Origin: Azonexaceae bacterium s22
GTDB taxonomy: Bacteria; Pseudomonadota; Gammaproteobacteria; Burkholderiales; Rhodocyclaceae
Assembly: GCA_016617495.1 (NCBI GenBank)
Contig: WYCU01000010.1
Coordinates: 1 to 64,000, forward strand
Length of the DNA: 64,000 nucleotides
Direction: 5' to 3'
The notes beneath the pieces were generated by a model, which saw nothing but the letters and a program-made list of their open reading frames with translations, was not told the DNA's origin and searched no databases. This document shows, in pieces, positions 8,703-17,489 of the stretch (position 1 is the stretch's first letter; every line of letters starts with the position of its first letter). Position numbers and translations under genes: made by a program.

Positions 8703-9974
8703 TCATTGCCGTGTCGTGAATGCGACAAGCGGCCGGGCGGCCTGGCATACGGCCTCGAGCATTTGTTTCTGACGCGGCAAACATACGGTCGCGAGATCGT
8801 AGTCGCGTTGTGCCGTCGCATGGGCGGCGGCTCGCAGGGGTTGATGCTCGTCCGGGCGGGCGAGGGCATTGCAGACTTGCTCGGCCAGCGCCTGCTGGTC
8901 AAAAAAATCGAAAAGCAGCCCGTTTTCCCCGTGCCGGATCACTTCCTGAACCGGGGGGGTCTTCGAGCCGATGACCAGACACCCGCAGGCCATGGCTTCG
9001 ATCATCGACCAGGAAAGGATGTAGGGGTAGGTCATATAGATGTGCGCGCTGGAAATCTGCAGCGCAGCCAGGTAGCGCGGATAGTCGAGCTGCCCGACAA
9101 AATGCACGCGGGTGAGGTCGAGTTGTTCGCCGACTTCCGCCAACAGGCACTCGCGCCAGCTTTGTCCGTTGGCCGGCCGGTTGCCGTAGCTCACATCGTG
9201 ATCGTCGCCGATGATGACAGTGTGGGCTTGCGGGCTGCGTCGTTGAATCTCCGGCAGGGCGCGCATGAAGACGTGGAAGCCGCGATAGGGCTCCATGTTG
9301 CGGTTGACCAGCGTAATCACCTGATCCGTTCGGCGCAGGCTGCGGCCATCCGGCAGCACAAACGCCGCATCGGCATTCGGGGCGAGGCGCTGACAGTCGA
9401 CACCCTCGTGAATGACAGCGATGCGAGGGTGCATCGATTCGGGATAGAGACTGGCTTGCCAGCGTGTCGGGCTCCAGCCATGGTCGCAGTGCTGCCAAGT
9501 CAGCAACTGGGTCATGTTCTTGGTGGTGACTTCGCAACGGTTATCCAGCGTATGCGGAAATTCTGGATCGAAACCGATATCGGCGCCCTGGGCATGAAAG
9601 TAGTACTCGAGATAGCCGATGATGCGGGCCTCGGGAAAGGCTTCGCGGACATAAAGCAAATCGCCCCAGCCGGCATGGCCGCAGATCAGATCCGGCACGA
9701 AGCCGCCTTTTTTCAGGTCGAGACAACTGCGTAGCGCGGCCTGGCCGCGGAGGACATTGTTTTCGATGACTTGCAGGTAATGATGCGTTTGCGGCGCTGC
9801 TTGCCGAGAAACCTGATAACCGCACAGCTTCACACTCCGGGTCATGTGCTTTTGCCGCACGACCTGATGGGCATCGCCCAGGCCCACCACAGTGTTCTCA
9901 GGATTGGCGGCGAGGTGATTGGCAATATGCCGAAACTGGCCGGGAAAATTCGGGTGAATGAAAAGAACCTTCAT
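8703..9974 (-). CDS. glycosyltransferase family 4-like protein
   Basis: 423 residues with a GT-B fold. The N-terminus (MKVLFIHPNFPGQFRHIA) begins the first Rossmann domain. The C-terminal domain has the donor-binding stretch LSWSMIEAMACGCLVIGSKT followed by EVIRHGENGLLFDF, the E-x7-E region of GT4 enzymes. The sugar acceptor is unknown. It carries no nif signature, and its 3' end contains the NifA site used by nifV. It is probably an older resident flanking the nif genes. Confidence 0.75.
   Translation of the reverse strand: MKVLFIHPNFPGQFRHIANHLAANPENTVVGLGDAHQVVRQKHMTRSVKLCGYQVSRQAAPQTHHYLQVIENNVLRGQAALRSCLDLKKGGFVPDLICGHAGWGDLLYVREAFPEARIIGYLEYYFHAQGADIGFDPEFPHTLDNRCEVTTKNMTQLLTWQHCDHGWSPTRWQASLYPESMHPRIAVIHEGVDCQRLAPNADAAFVLPDGRSLRRTDQVITLVNRNMEPYRGFHVFMRALPEIQRRSPQAHTVIIGDDHDVSYGNRPANGQSWRECLLAEVGEQLDLTRVHFVGQLDYPRYLAALQISSAHIYMTYPYILSWSMIEAMACGCLVIGSKTPPVQEVIRHGENGLLFDFFDQQALAEQVCNALARPDEHQPLRAAAHATAQRDYDLATVCLPRQKQMLEAVCQAARPLVAFTTRQ
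8712..8727. promoter_or_regulatory. NifA upstream activating site (nifV)
   Basis: TGT-CGTGAATGCG-ACA fits TGT-N10-ACA. It lies about 62 bases upstream of the -24 element of nifV and inside the last codons of the glycosyltransferase gene. Confidence 0.8.
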
Positions 9975-10200
9975 GGTGCCGGGGCAATCAGTACGGAATC
10001 GGACAGATGGCGCACTTTACTTGAGCCGCCGGGGTTTGGCGATGTGCAAGTACCGCGGGAACGGTCGGTGGAATGCCGCGATGTCCGCGGTATTGGCAGG
10101 CTACGCTTGGAATGGCGCATATCGTCTATTGGAAGATTGAAGCCCGCGAGGGCTACTGTCAGAATAGGACCATGGAATTTTTTGTGAAATGGAGCGGTGC

Positions 10201-11670
10201 ATGCAAACGCATTGGAAGAAAGCGGTCCTGGGCAGCCTGGTCGCGATGACGTTGGTGGCCGGTTGCGGCCAGAAGAACGATCCCGTGACCGAGGCAGCGA
10301 AAAAGGATGTTACGCAGGGCGTGCCCGCACCAGGTATCGCCGAAGTCAAGGCCATCGCCGAGGAGGCCTTTGTTTATGGGCTGCCGCTGGTCATGAACTA
10401 CGGCGTCATGTACGAATACATCATCGACAAGAACTCCGGTCAGTGGAAGGCACCCTTCAACAGCATCTACAACGAGCACCGTGTCTTTACCTACGAGGAC
10501 ACCGCCATTCCGACGCCCAACAGCGATACGCCTTATTCGCTGGCCTGGCTGGACCTGCGTGCCGAGCCGGTGGTGATTTCGGTCCCGGCTGTCGATCCCA
10601 AGCGCTATTACTCGGTGATGCTCACCGACGGCAATACCTTCAATTACGGCTACATCGGCAGCCGTGCCACGGGCAGCGAAGCGGGCGATTATCTGGTGGT
10701 CGGTCCGAATTGGAAGGGCGATGTGCCGCAAAGCGTCAGGAAAGTATTTCGCTCAAGCACCGACCTCTCGCTCGCCGTCTTCCGTACGCAGTTGATCAAC
10801 GCCAAGGACATGCCCAACGTCGAGGCCGTGCAGGCCGGTTACAAGGTGCAGCCGCTCTCCGCCTTCCTGAACCAGCCGGCACCGGCGGCGCCGGCTGAAG
10901 TGGCCTGGCCGAAGTTCGACAAGGAATTGGTCAAGACCGAGTTCTTCGAGTACCTCGACCTCGCGCTGCAGTTCGCCCCGGCCGGCCCCGAGGAAGAAGC
11001 GATTCGCGCCAAACTCGCCAGCATCGGCATTGGCCCGGGCAAAAAATTCGCCTTCAAGGATCTGTCGCTGGAGCACAAGGCTGCGATCCTGCTCGGCATG
11101 AAGGAGGGCGACAAGAAGGTCACCGAAAAGGTGGCCGATCTTGGCAAGCAGATCAACGGCTGGCATGTGGGTTCGGCGTTTGGCGACCGCGCCTTCTTCA
11201 AGGGCGATTGGCTGCTGCGGGCTGCGGCCGCGCGGGCCGGTATTTATGGCAACGACGCGGTCGAGGCGATGTATCCGATGACCAAGACGCTGCCTGACGG
11301 CACGGTACTCGACGGGTCCAAGCACAACTACACGCTGACTTTTGCCAAGGACCAGTTGCCCCCGGTTAACGCCTTCTGGTCGGTCACGATGTACGACGCC
11401 AAGAATCAGTTGCTGGTCAAGAATCCGATCAACCGCTACCTGATCAATTCGCCGATGATGTCCGGCATGAAGAAGAACAAGGATGGCTCCTTGACGCTCT
11501 ACATCCAGAAAGATTCGCCGGGCAAGGACAAGGAAGCCAACTGGCTGCCGGCACCCGATGGCGAAATTTATCTGGTGATGCGTCTGTACTGGCCGAAAGA
11601 AACGCCGCCGTCGATTCTCCCGGCCGGTGAGGGCACGTGGAATCCGCCGGCACTGGTTCAGACGAATTAA
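10201..11670 (+). CDS. DUF1254/DUF1214 lipoprotein
   Basis: 489 residues from ATG 10201, chosen because GGAG stands 7 bases upstream. The N-terminus is a lipoprotein signal with lipobox LVAGC, so it should be anchored to a membrane facing the periplasm. An N-terminal DUF1254 part (AYNA-like PTPNSDTPYSLAWLDLRAEP) is followed by a C-terminal DUF1214 part (LPPVNAFWSVTMYD; LYIQKDSPG). The biochemical role of this family is unknown. It is followed by a repeat copy and the YSC84 gene, with no nif promoter visible. Confidence 0.75.
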   Translation: MQTHWKKAVLGSLVAMTLVAGCGQKNDPVTEAAKKDVTQGVPAPGIAEVKAIAEEAFVYGLPLVMNYGVMYEYIIDKNSGQWKAPFNSIYNEHRVFTYEDTAIPTPNSDTPYSLAWLDLRAEPVVISVPAVDPKRYYSVMLTDGNTFNYGYIGSRATGSEAGDYLVVGPNWKGDVPQSVRKVFRSSTDLSLAVFRTQLINAKDMPNVEAVQAGYKVQPLSAFLNQPAPAAPAEVAWPKFDKELVKTEFFEYLDLALQFAPAGPEEEAIRAKLASIGIGPGKKFAFKDLSLEHKAAILLGMKEGDKKVTEKVADLGKQINGWHVGSAFGDRAFFKGDWLLRAAAARAGIYGNDAVEAMYPMTKTLPDGTVLDGSKHNYTLTFAKDQLPPVNAFWSVTMYDAKNQLLVKNPINRYLINSPMMSGMKKNKDGSLTLYIQKDSPGKDKEANWLPAPDGEIYLVMRLYWPKETPPSILPAGEGTWNPPALVQTN

Positions 11671-11696
11671 ACGGTTTCGAACGGGGGCGACGGCAG

Positions 11697-11730
11697 ATTG
11701 TCGCGGTCGACCCCGAAAAATGGGCAAAAA
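11697..11730 (+). repeat. interspersed repeat copy R2
   Basis: Reads ATTGTCGCGGTCGACC then CCGAAAAATGGGCAAAAA, the form closest to the family consensus. It lies in the 107-base gap between the DUF1254 and YSC84 genes. Confidence 0.85.
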
Positions 11731-11777
11731 CCGGGATCGCCCCGGTGAGCCCGGATTGCACAAGGAAAGGAATGGTC

Positions 11778-12398
11778 ATGAAACAACAACTGGCCCTGCT
11801 GGCAGCCCTCCTGTCTCTCGGCGCGGCGCCCGCGAGCGCCGACTGGTCCTGGAACCCGGTCAAGGATGTGGAAAGCGCGCTGCCCGGCGGTGCACCCAAC
11901 GAAAACCAGATCATTCAGGCGCGCCATCAGGTACGCGAGATGTCGCACGATGCGCTCGCCTCGCTTTATGAAATTTCCCCGACGGCGCGTGAAAGCATCG
12001 AGCGCTCGGCCGGCTACGCCGTATTCAGCACCTTTGGCTTGAAGTTGCTGGTCGCTGGCGGCACGACCGGCAAGGGCATGGTGATGAATAACCGCACGCA
12101 TCGCCAGGTCTTCATGCGCATGGCCCAGGTGCAGGGCGGTCTTGGCTTCGGCGTCAATGACAACCGGCTGATTTTCGTTTTTGCCAATGAAGAAGCGTTG
12201 CGCAACTTTGTGAATCAGGGCTGGGAATTCGGCGCCCAGACCAACGTCTCGGCGATGGTCGAAGGTCAGGGCGGGATGTTCACCGGGGCGGTTGCCGTGG
12301 CCCCCGGCGTCTATCTCTACCAGCTGACCCAGACCGGCCTGTCGGCAACGCTGACCGTCGCCGGCACCAAGTTTTACAAAGACCCGGACTTGAACTGA
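11778..12398 (+). CDS. YSC84/SYLF-domain lipid-binding periplasmic protein
   Basis: 206 residues with a signal peptide (KQQLALLAALLSLGAAPASA). The rest is a SYLF domain, seen in ARESIERSAGYAVFSTFGLKLL, GTTGKGMVM and the glycine-rich AMVEGQGGMFTGAVAVAPGVYLYQLT. The family binds phosphoinositides in eukaryotes; bacterial members are uncharacterised secreted proteins. Two in-frame ATGs exist (11772, 11778). The second gives a better distance to AAGGAAAGG. Confidence 0.75.
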   Translation: MKQQLALLAALLSLGAAPASADWSWNPVKDVESALPGGAPNENQIIQARHQVREMSHDALASLYEISPTARESIERSAGYAVFSTFGLKLLVAGGTTGKGMVMNNRTHRQVFMRMAQVQGGLGFGVNDNRLIFVFANEEALRNFVNQGWEFGAQTNVSAMVEGQGGMFTGAVAVAPGVYLYQLTQTGLSATLTVAGTKFYKDPDLN

Positions 12399-12400
12399 CG

Positions 12401-12425
12401 TCCGGCCGCCGTGCCCTGCGCCGGA
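12401..12425. terminator. possible bidirectional terminator
   Basis: A 6-bp stem (TCCGGC at 12401, GCCGGA at 12420) fills the 27-base gap between the convergent YSC84 gene and orf322. There is no T run, so it is weak. Confidence 0.3.
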
Positions 12426-13394
12426 TCAAACGGCGTAGGGACGGTGCAACCAGCTGCGCACGACATCCACGTCGCGCTGCGGCAGATAGGCAAATCCCGC
12501 CAGCGCATCTTCGACAACCGTCTGGGCCACCCAATGGGGCACGGCTTTGGTGGTCAGCATGTGGAAATACCAGGCCATCGGGTAGCCCGTTTCACGGTCG
12601 AAGTGCGCCAGGGCTTCATTGAGCTTGAGCCCGCCCGTACCTTTTTCAGCGTCGAATTCGTGCGGCTCGCCCGCCAGCGTGGGAATCGGCTGGGCACGGA
12701 ACACCGGCTGATGGTAACGATCCAGATGCTCGCGCGTGGCGATGACCCAGTGGTTGTAATACGCGCTGGTGTTGCTGGCGCTGGTCTTTCCCCAATCCTC
12801 GATCATGCGGTGGATCGGCGCCGGCTCCGGCTTCTGCGCCAGCATGCGCCCGAGGAAGGCGCCGATGTGCTGGATACGGCGGAAGGCGTAGAAAGGCAGG
12901 CCCAGGGGCTGCGGTGTGTCGTTCCCGCCGCGCGGGTCGACCAGATCCTCCAGCGAACCGGGATCGTTTTCGAACAGGCGATGCACGCGCATCTCCTGCA
13001 GGTCCTCGATTTCCAGTTGCAGAAAATCGTCGGTGCCATCGCCGACGGCGGCGACCAGATAGTGCGTTTGGCCGACCAGGCGGGTAGCGTAGTAGCCGCT
13101 GTCGATGAAATCGTCGTTCAATTGCGCGAAGTCGCCGTCGCGTTCGTCGAGCGCATCCTCGACCCATTTTTCCAGACTGTCCGACACCCTCTGCCCGTTG
13201 CCGTCGACAATGCCGCCCAGCCGATACCAGCCCCCGCGGCTCAGCGCATGGCGGAATTTCCAGTCCGGCAAGGCACTGCCCAATGCCTTGACCAGCGCAC
13301 CGGGGCCGCTGCTGACCGGCACCTTGGCGCAGGTTTCAACCACCGCGGGGGCCAGGGATTTGCAGTACTCGGACCAGGCCTGGGATTGCTTCAT
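12426..13394 (-). CDS. conserved-looking nif-operon protein, orf322
   Basis: 322-residue soluble protein of unknown function. No signal peptide, membrane helix or cysteine cluster is visible. It is rich in Trp, Tyr and His (AYYNHWVIATREHLDRYHQP; GYPMAWYFHMLTTKAVPHW). It lies 16 bases behind the LRV gene at the end of the nifH operon and should be co-expressed with nitrogenase. Family not recognised. Confidence 0.6.
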   Translation of the reverse strand: MKQSQAWSEYCKSLAPAVVETCAKVPVSSGPGALVKALGSALPDWKFRHALSRGGWYRLGGIVDGNGQRVSDSLEKWVEDALDERDGDFAQLNDDFIDSGYYATRLVGQTHYLVAAVGDGTDDFLQLEIEDLQEMRVHRLFENDPGSLEDLVDPRGGNDTPQPLGLPFYAFRRIQHIGAFLGRMLAQKPEPAPIHRMIEDWGKTSASNTSAYYNHWVIATREHLDRYHQPVFRAQPIPTLAGEPHEFDAEKGTGGLKLNEALAHFDRETGYPMAWYFHMLTTKAVPHWVAQTVVEDALAGFAYLPQRDVDVVRSWLHRPYAV

Positions 13395-13410
13395 TTTGGA
13401 TTCCTCATCG

Positions 13411-14163
13411 TCATGCGGCGTTCGCTTCCGACAACCGGCTCAGGGCGGCATCGCGAACTTCGATTTCAGGGTCGTGGATCATCGGGGGCAAAAACTCAAG
13501 GGGCGCATTGCCGACGGCCGCCAGGCGGACCCACCATTCTTCATCCTGGAGGAGCGCCGCAGCGAGGCCGGGTAGCGCGCGCTCCGCGACAATGGCGCGG
13601 ACTTCCGGTTCCGGGTCCTGGGCCAGCATGTGCAGGGCAAAGGGCGGCAGGCGGGAAGCGACAACCTTGCGCACTTCGCGTTCCGGGTCCTTGACCAGCT
13701 TGGACAATTGGCCGTGCGGCAGACGCCGCGCCACGGTGGCGCGGATCAGATAATCGGGATCGTCGACCAGGCGAACGAGCAGCGGCTCGGGCAGGCGCGA
13801 GGCCACCGAGAGGCGCACTTCGCGATCCGGGTCGCCAACCATGGTTTCCAGCGCATCCACCGGCAAACGTGTGGCGACGACACGCCGTACCACCTCGTCC
13901 GGGTCGCCCTTGAGGTCGCCGATGCAATCGACCGGGGCATAGCGGGCGGCAATGGCGCGACGCTCCCAGAAAATATCGGCGAGATATTTTTCCGCTTCCT
14001 CGCGATTCTGGCGCAGGAAGCGGTCGATCTGGCGGCCGCTGTGGGCGCGGATGCACGCATCGCCGGGCGTGCAGCGATGGGCGTTCATGAACGCGGGAAA
14101 ATAGCTGCAACCGGAGCACAGCCCCAGTTTGCCCACGCCCGCTTGATTCGGATCAGTCGTCAT
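13411..14163 (-). CDS. 4Fe-4S leucine-rich repeat variant (LRV) protein
   Basis: 250 residues. The N-terminus holds a cluster motif C-x2-C-x11-C-x5-C (LCSGCSYF... HRCTPGDACIR). The rest is about seven 24-residue helical repeats with the pattern DPDREVRLSVASRLP. This matches the Azotobacter vinelandii LRV protein, whose structure combines a 4Fe-4S cluster with a right-handed superhelix. The role is unknown; cluster-dependent protein binding is plausible. The chosen ATG at 14163 overlaps the upstream gene by 11 bases. Confidence 0.85.
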   Translation of the reverse strand: MTTDPNQAGVGKLGLCSGCSYFPAFMNAHRCTPGDACIRAHSGRQIDRFLRQNREEAEKYLADIFWERRAIAARYAPVDCIGDLKGDPDEVVRRVVATRLPVDALETMVGDPDREVRLSVASRLPEPLLVRLVDDPDYLIRATVARRLPHGQLSKLVKDPEREVRKVVASRLPPFALHMLAQDPEPEVRAIVAERALPGLAAALLQDEEWWVRLAAVGNAPLEFLPPMIHDPEIEVRDAALSRLSEANAA

Positions 14164-14416
14164 CGACCTGACTGGCAATCAGGATGCCGGTGGCGATGCC
14201 CGGGTCATTGGTCAGTTCGAGACAATGGCCGCTGGCGCCGGTAATCAGGTACAGCGAGTAGCCCTCGACGGAAAACGCCGCCTTGTAGCGTGGCGAGACA
14301 TCGTCCTCGCTGCATTCGCTGAAATGCAATTCCGGAAAGCGTTGCCGCAAGGCCGCAACGCGGGCGTCGAGCAATGTCGCTTCGCCCACTTGGGCGAGTT
14401 GTGCCGGGGAGATCAT
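14153..14416 (-). CDS. small nif-associated protein, orf87
   Basis: 87 residues, acidic, with two cysteines (FSECSEDD; GHCLEL). It carries a beta-strand-rich centre (AAFSVEGYSLYLITGA). It overlaps nafY by 4 bases and the LRV gene by 11, so the three are translationally coupled. Small proteins of this type occur near nifH operons of other proteobacteria (possibly DUF6129), but I cannot assign a function. Confidence 0.6.
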   Translation of the reverse strand: MISPAQLAQVGEATLLDARVAALRQRFPELHFSECSEDDVSPRYKAAFSVEGYSLYLITGASGHCLELTNDPGIATGILIASQVDDD

Positions 14417-15144
14417 GGCGCTTCCTCGCTTTCGAGTTCCTCCTCGAAGCGCGCCAGCGAAGCCGAAGGCACGCCCATGATCTGGGCCAGCCAGGGCGGC
14501 GGGCAGGAGAGGCGGGCCTGAAGTTCGGCCAGCACATCGCGGGCCGGGCCGCCGTTCGGTTTCTTGATCGGATGCACACCGGCGCGCACCACCTTGGCGG
14601 CGGCCGGGCCGCCGATCGACTGGATGTAGACGATCTGGCAGTCGCTGATCAGTTCGGAACGGGCCGCATTCTTGTCTTCGGCGCCGTCAGCTTCGGCGGT
14701 GCTGCGTACGTCGATCAGCTTGATGGCCTGCTGACCGACCTGATAAACGAGGAAACGGTCGCAGGAGCCGAAGTGGCCGTCGAGATTCTCGCCGCGGTTG
14801 GCGGCGATGGCGACGCGGATCGAACCCGGCATTTCGCCGTCGGCATAGGCCTCGATGGCAGGAAAATCGTTGTGCTCGATGCCTTGGCCCCAGAGCAGGC
14901 GAACGGCTTCCTTGAGTTGTTCCGCATCGACGCCGACATGACACCCCTGCTCGGCGAAATCGCCGGCGAGGATGACGCGCAGGTCTTCCACGGTCAGCTT
15001 GCTGAGCTTGGCTTCGGTCAGCGGCGGTTCCAGCTTTTCCAGCAAGGCACCGACAAAGGCCTTGACGTCGAGGCCGTTCAGGGCACGGGCAGCCAAAGCG
15101 ATACGCAAGGCGGCTTCGCGGGAGGCAATAGGTGAAGGCGACAT
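14413..15144 (-). CDS. nafY: NafY/NifY-type FeMo-cofactor-binding protein
   Basis: 243 residues, the same length as A. vinelandii NafY. That protein binds apo-dinitrogenase and FeMo-cofactor during assembly. The N-terminal helical domain (1-100) is the NafY-specific docking part. Residues about 108-215 are a NifX-type cofactor-binding domain: IRVAIAANRGENLDGHFGSC, then DCQIVYIQSIGGPAAAKVV. The His in LDGHFGSCD is the expected cofactor ligand. It lies downstream of nifHDKT-fdxN. Confidence 0.85.
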   Translation of the reverse strand: MSPSPIASREAALRIALAARALNGLDVKAFVGALLEKLEPPLTEAKLSKLTVEDLRVILAGDFAEQGCHVGVDAEQLKEAVRLLWGQGIEHNDFPAIEAYADGEMPGSIRVAIAANRGENLDGHFGSCDRFLVYQVGQQAIKLIDVRSTAEADGAEDKNAARSELISDCQIVYIQSIGGPAAAKVVRAGVHPIKKPNGGPARDVLAELQARLSCPPPWLAQIMGVPSASLARFEEELESEEAP

Positions 15145-15171
15145 GATGGGCTCCTGGCAGCTTTTTCAGTG

Positions 15172-15199
15172 GAGCGCCGGCACGGAGGTGCCGACGCTC
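15172..15199 (-). promoter_or_regulatory. stem-loop between fdxN and nafY
   Basis: A 12-bp arm pair with one G-T wobble (GAGCGCCGGCAC at 15172, GTGCCGACGCTC at 15188) and a 4-base loop. No T run follows on the minus strand, so it is more likely an mRNA stability or attenuation element than a full terminator. Confidence 0.55.
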
Positions 15200-15218
15200 G
15201 GCTCAAAACGCTGTCGAA

Positions 15219-15410
15219 TCAGGCCGGGCTGATGCAGCCGGACGGGCAGACATCGACGCACAACGGGGAATCGTTGTGGCCGTCGCATTCCGTGCAGGTG
15301 GCGGCATCGATCTTGTAGAAGACCTTGCCGGAGCTGATCGACTTGGTCGGGCAGACCGGCTTGCAGTCGCCGCAGGCCGTGCACATGTCGGGATCAATCT
15401 TCATTGCCAT
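15219..15410 (-). CDS. fdxN: 2[4Fe-4S] ferredoxin (FdxN type)
   Basis: 63 residues with two cluster motifs: CTACGDCKPVCP and C-x2-C-x8-C-x3-C (CTECDGHNDSPLCVDVCP), the longer spacing typical of nif-linked bacterial ferredoxins. It probably delivers electrons to nitrogenase or cofactor assembly. AAGGAGA precedes ATG 15410; a second in-frame ATG lies 6 bases on. It stands between nifT and nafY. Confidence 0.88.
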   Translation of the reverse strand: MAMKIDPDMCTACGDCKPVCPTKSISSGKVFYKIDAATCTECDGHNDSPLCVDVCPSGCISPA

Positions 15411-15477
15411 GATGCTCTCCTTTTCATCCGCGGTCGCTGGCTAATTGGCTGGCTTGGCGGGTAGGGTTTGACGAAAC

Positions 15478-15702
15478 TCAGTCCTCGGCGGCGCCGAGGC
15501 GCTTGGCGCGCAGGGAAATCGGCAGACGAGGCGGCTTGGCGATCGGATCGATGTAGTACGAACCGCCATTGTCCAGCTTCAATTCACCGCCCCACTTTTC
15601 CGGGGTGTCGAATTCGATGGACTCGATGGAGGCTTCCAGGTCGCGCTTCGGGAGATAAAAGGTCAGTCCTTTTTCGCCCTGGCGGATCATGATGTTGGCC
15701 AT
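15478..15702 (-). CDS. nifT: NifT/FixU
   Basis: 74 residues, the usual length. Family features: MIRQGEKGLTFYLPKRDLEA, KWGGELKLDNGGSYYID and PPRLPISLRAKRL. NifT follows nifK in most nif operons, and its role is not established. It stands 83 bases downstream of nifK, with a strong hairpin between them. Confidence 0.92.
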   Translation of the reverse strand: MANIMIRQGEKGLTFYLPKRDLEASIESIEFDTPEKWGGELKLDNGGSYYIDPIAKPPRLPISLRAKRLGAAED

Positions 15703-15742
15703 TGATGTGCTCCCTAAGTTGGCAAGTCGCTCGCGTGCCTGA

Positions 15743-15771
15743 GCCCCGCCGCCGTTGCCGGCGGACGGGGC
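15743..15771 (-). promoter_or_regulatory. stem-loop between nifK and nifT
   Basis: Outer arms GCCCCG/CGGGGC and inner arms CCGCC/GGCGG form an 11-bp GC-rich stem broken by one unpaired A. There is no T run. It may lower readthrough from nifK or protect the nifHDK transcript 3' end. Confidence 0.5.
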
Positions 15772-15785
15772 GCAGGGTGTCCGGA

Positions 15786-17354
15786 TCAGCGGACCAGGTC
15801 GAAGTTGTAGTCGGTGGTGCCCATGCCGATCGTTTCCTTGTCGAGTTGCTCAAGGACGGCGTTCGTCAGTTGGGTGACCACGGACATCATGCCTTCGTAG
15901 CCCAGCGTGGTGGCGCGGTGCATGTGGTGACGGTCGAAGATCGGGAAGCCGATACGGATCAGCGGCACTTCGAACTCTTCACCCTTGTGGCGGGTGTCGC
16001 GCTGGATGTACTTGCCGTAGGAGTTGCCGATCAGGAAGTCCGGCTTGTCCGTGAAGCACAGGGAGCGCATGTGCCACAGGTCGTTGCCGACGTAGACCTT
16101 GCCATTGACGCCGAAGGGGCTGGAGTCGAGGAGCTTCTGCACCGCCTTGCCCCAGCGCTTGTTGGCGTTGTGGGAGAGGATATGGGTCGGCTCGGCACCG
16201 ACTTCGAGCAGGATCTTGACCATGCCCATGACGAAGTCCGGATCGCCGTAGAGCGCGAACTTCTTGCCATGCAACCAGGCGTGGCTGTCGGAGATCAAGT
16301 CCATGCAGCGGCCGCGTTCCAGTTCCAGCGAGGCCGGGATCGGCTTGCCGGTCAGCTCGGAAACCTTCATCAGGAAGTTGTCGGTCCACTCGACGCCCAT
16401 CGGGATTTCGAGCTTCGGCACGTCGTGATTCCAGGTGTTTTCGACAAACTTCTTCGTCTTTTCCAACTGGTAGGGTTGCAGCAGCACGGTGGTGATGGCG
16501 TTCGGGGCATCCTTGATCTGTTCGATCGTGGTGCCGCCGGCGTACATGCGGAATTCGCCGTCGGCCGGGGTGTCGAAGACATCGGTCGGATCGGAGAGCA
16601 TGGTGTAATCGACGCCCATTTCGGTCAGCATGCGCTTCACGACACGGTAGTTGCCGAGGTAGGTTTCAAAGCCGGGCACGAGATTGACAGAGACCTTGGA
16701 GCCGGCTTTCTTGCCTTCCATGTCGTTCAGCGTGAAGTAGCGCAGGATGCCTTCTTCCATGTTGTCCCAGCCGGTGACGTGCGAACCGACGAACGAGGGC
16801 GTGTGGGCGAAGGGTACCGGGTACTCTTGCGGCAGGTGGCCAGCCTTCTTGGCGTTGTTGATGAAGGCGTTCAAGTCGTCACCGATGACTTCGGCCATAC
16901 AGGTGGTCGAGACGGCGATGATTTCCGGCTTGTAGATGGCCTTGGCGTTTTCCAGGCCGTCGAACATGTTCTTCTGGCCGCCGAACACCGCGGCGTCTTC
17001 CGTCATCGAGTCGGAAACGCAGGAGCACGGTTCCTTGAAGTGACGGTTGAAGTAGGTGCGGAAGTAGGCGACGCAGCCTTGCGAACCATGCACGTAAGGC
17101 AGGGTCTTGTGGAAGCCGGAGGCGCAGAGGACGGCGCCGAGCGGCTGGCAGGCCTTGGCGGGGTCAACCGTCAGCGCTTCGCGCTTGAAGTTGAGGTCCT
17201 GGTATTCCTTGGTGGTGGTCCACATGAAGGTTTCCCACACCTTTTCCGCGCCATGACCTTCTTCGAACTGCTGGCGCTTTTCGCTCAGGTTCTTTTTGTA
17301 GTCATCGTCACGGAACAGCGGGTAACAGGGCTTGATTTTCTCGGCAGTTTGCAT
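15786..17354 (-). CDS. nifK: NifK, MoFe protein beta subunit
   Basis: 522 residues from ATG 17354, preceded by AAGGAG. NifK and NifD form the MoFe dinitrogenase. P-cluster cysteines are present at Cys69 (KACQPLGA), Cys94 (GSQGCVAYFR) and Cys152 (STTCMAEVIGDD). Each is one residue before the A. vinelandii numbering 70, 95 and 153. The NifK sequence VPFAHTPSFVGSHVTGWDNM is intact. An in-frame upstream ATG (17399) is not needed. Confidence 0.98.
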   Translation of the reverse strand: MQTAEKIKPCYPLFRDDDYKKNLSEKRQQFEEGHGAEKVWETFMWTTTKEYQDLNFKREALTVDPAKACQPLGAVLCASGFHKTLPYVHGSQGCVAYFRTYFNRHFKEPCSCVSDSMTEDAAVFGGQKNMFDGLENAKAIYKPEIIAVSTTCMAEVIGDDLNAFINNAKKAGHLPQEYPVPFAHTPSFVGSHVTGWDNMEEGILRYFTLNDMEGKKAGSKVSVNLVPGFETYLGNYRVVKRMLTEMGVDYTMLSDPTDVFDTPADGEFRMYAGGTTIEQIKDAPNAITTVLLQPYQLEKTKKFVENTWNHDVPKLEIPMGVEWTDNFLMKVSELTGKPIPASLELERGRCMDLISDSHAWLHGKKFALYGDPDFVMGMVKILLEVGAEPTHILSHNANKRWGKAVQKLLDSSPFGVNGKVYVGNDLWHMRSLCFTDKPDFLIGNSYGKYIQRDTRHKGEEFEVPLIRIGFPIFDRHHMHRATTLGYEGMMSVVTQLTNAVLEQLDKETIGMGTTDYNFDLVR

Positions 17355-17489
17355 TGCTATCTCCTTGCCCGTACCGCTCATCTGCAGTGCCGGGCGCAAG
17401 GTTGAAGATCAGGGTCAGGGAAGACGGGGCAGTGAAGGACTCAGGTCCGCAATCACGACCGCCGGCTTCCGGTTCCCAATTCCTGAAAC

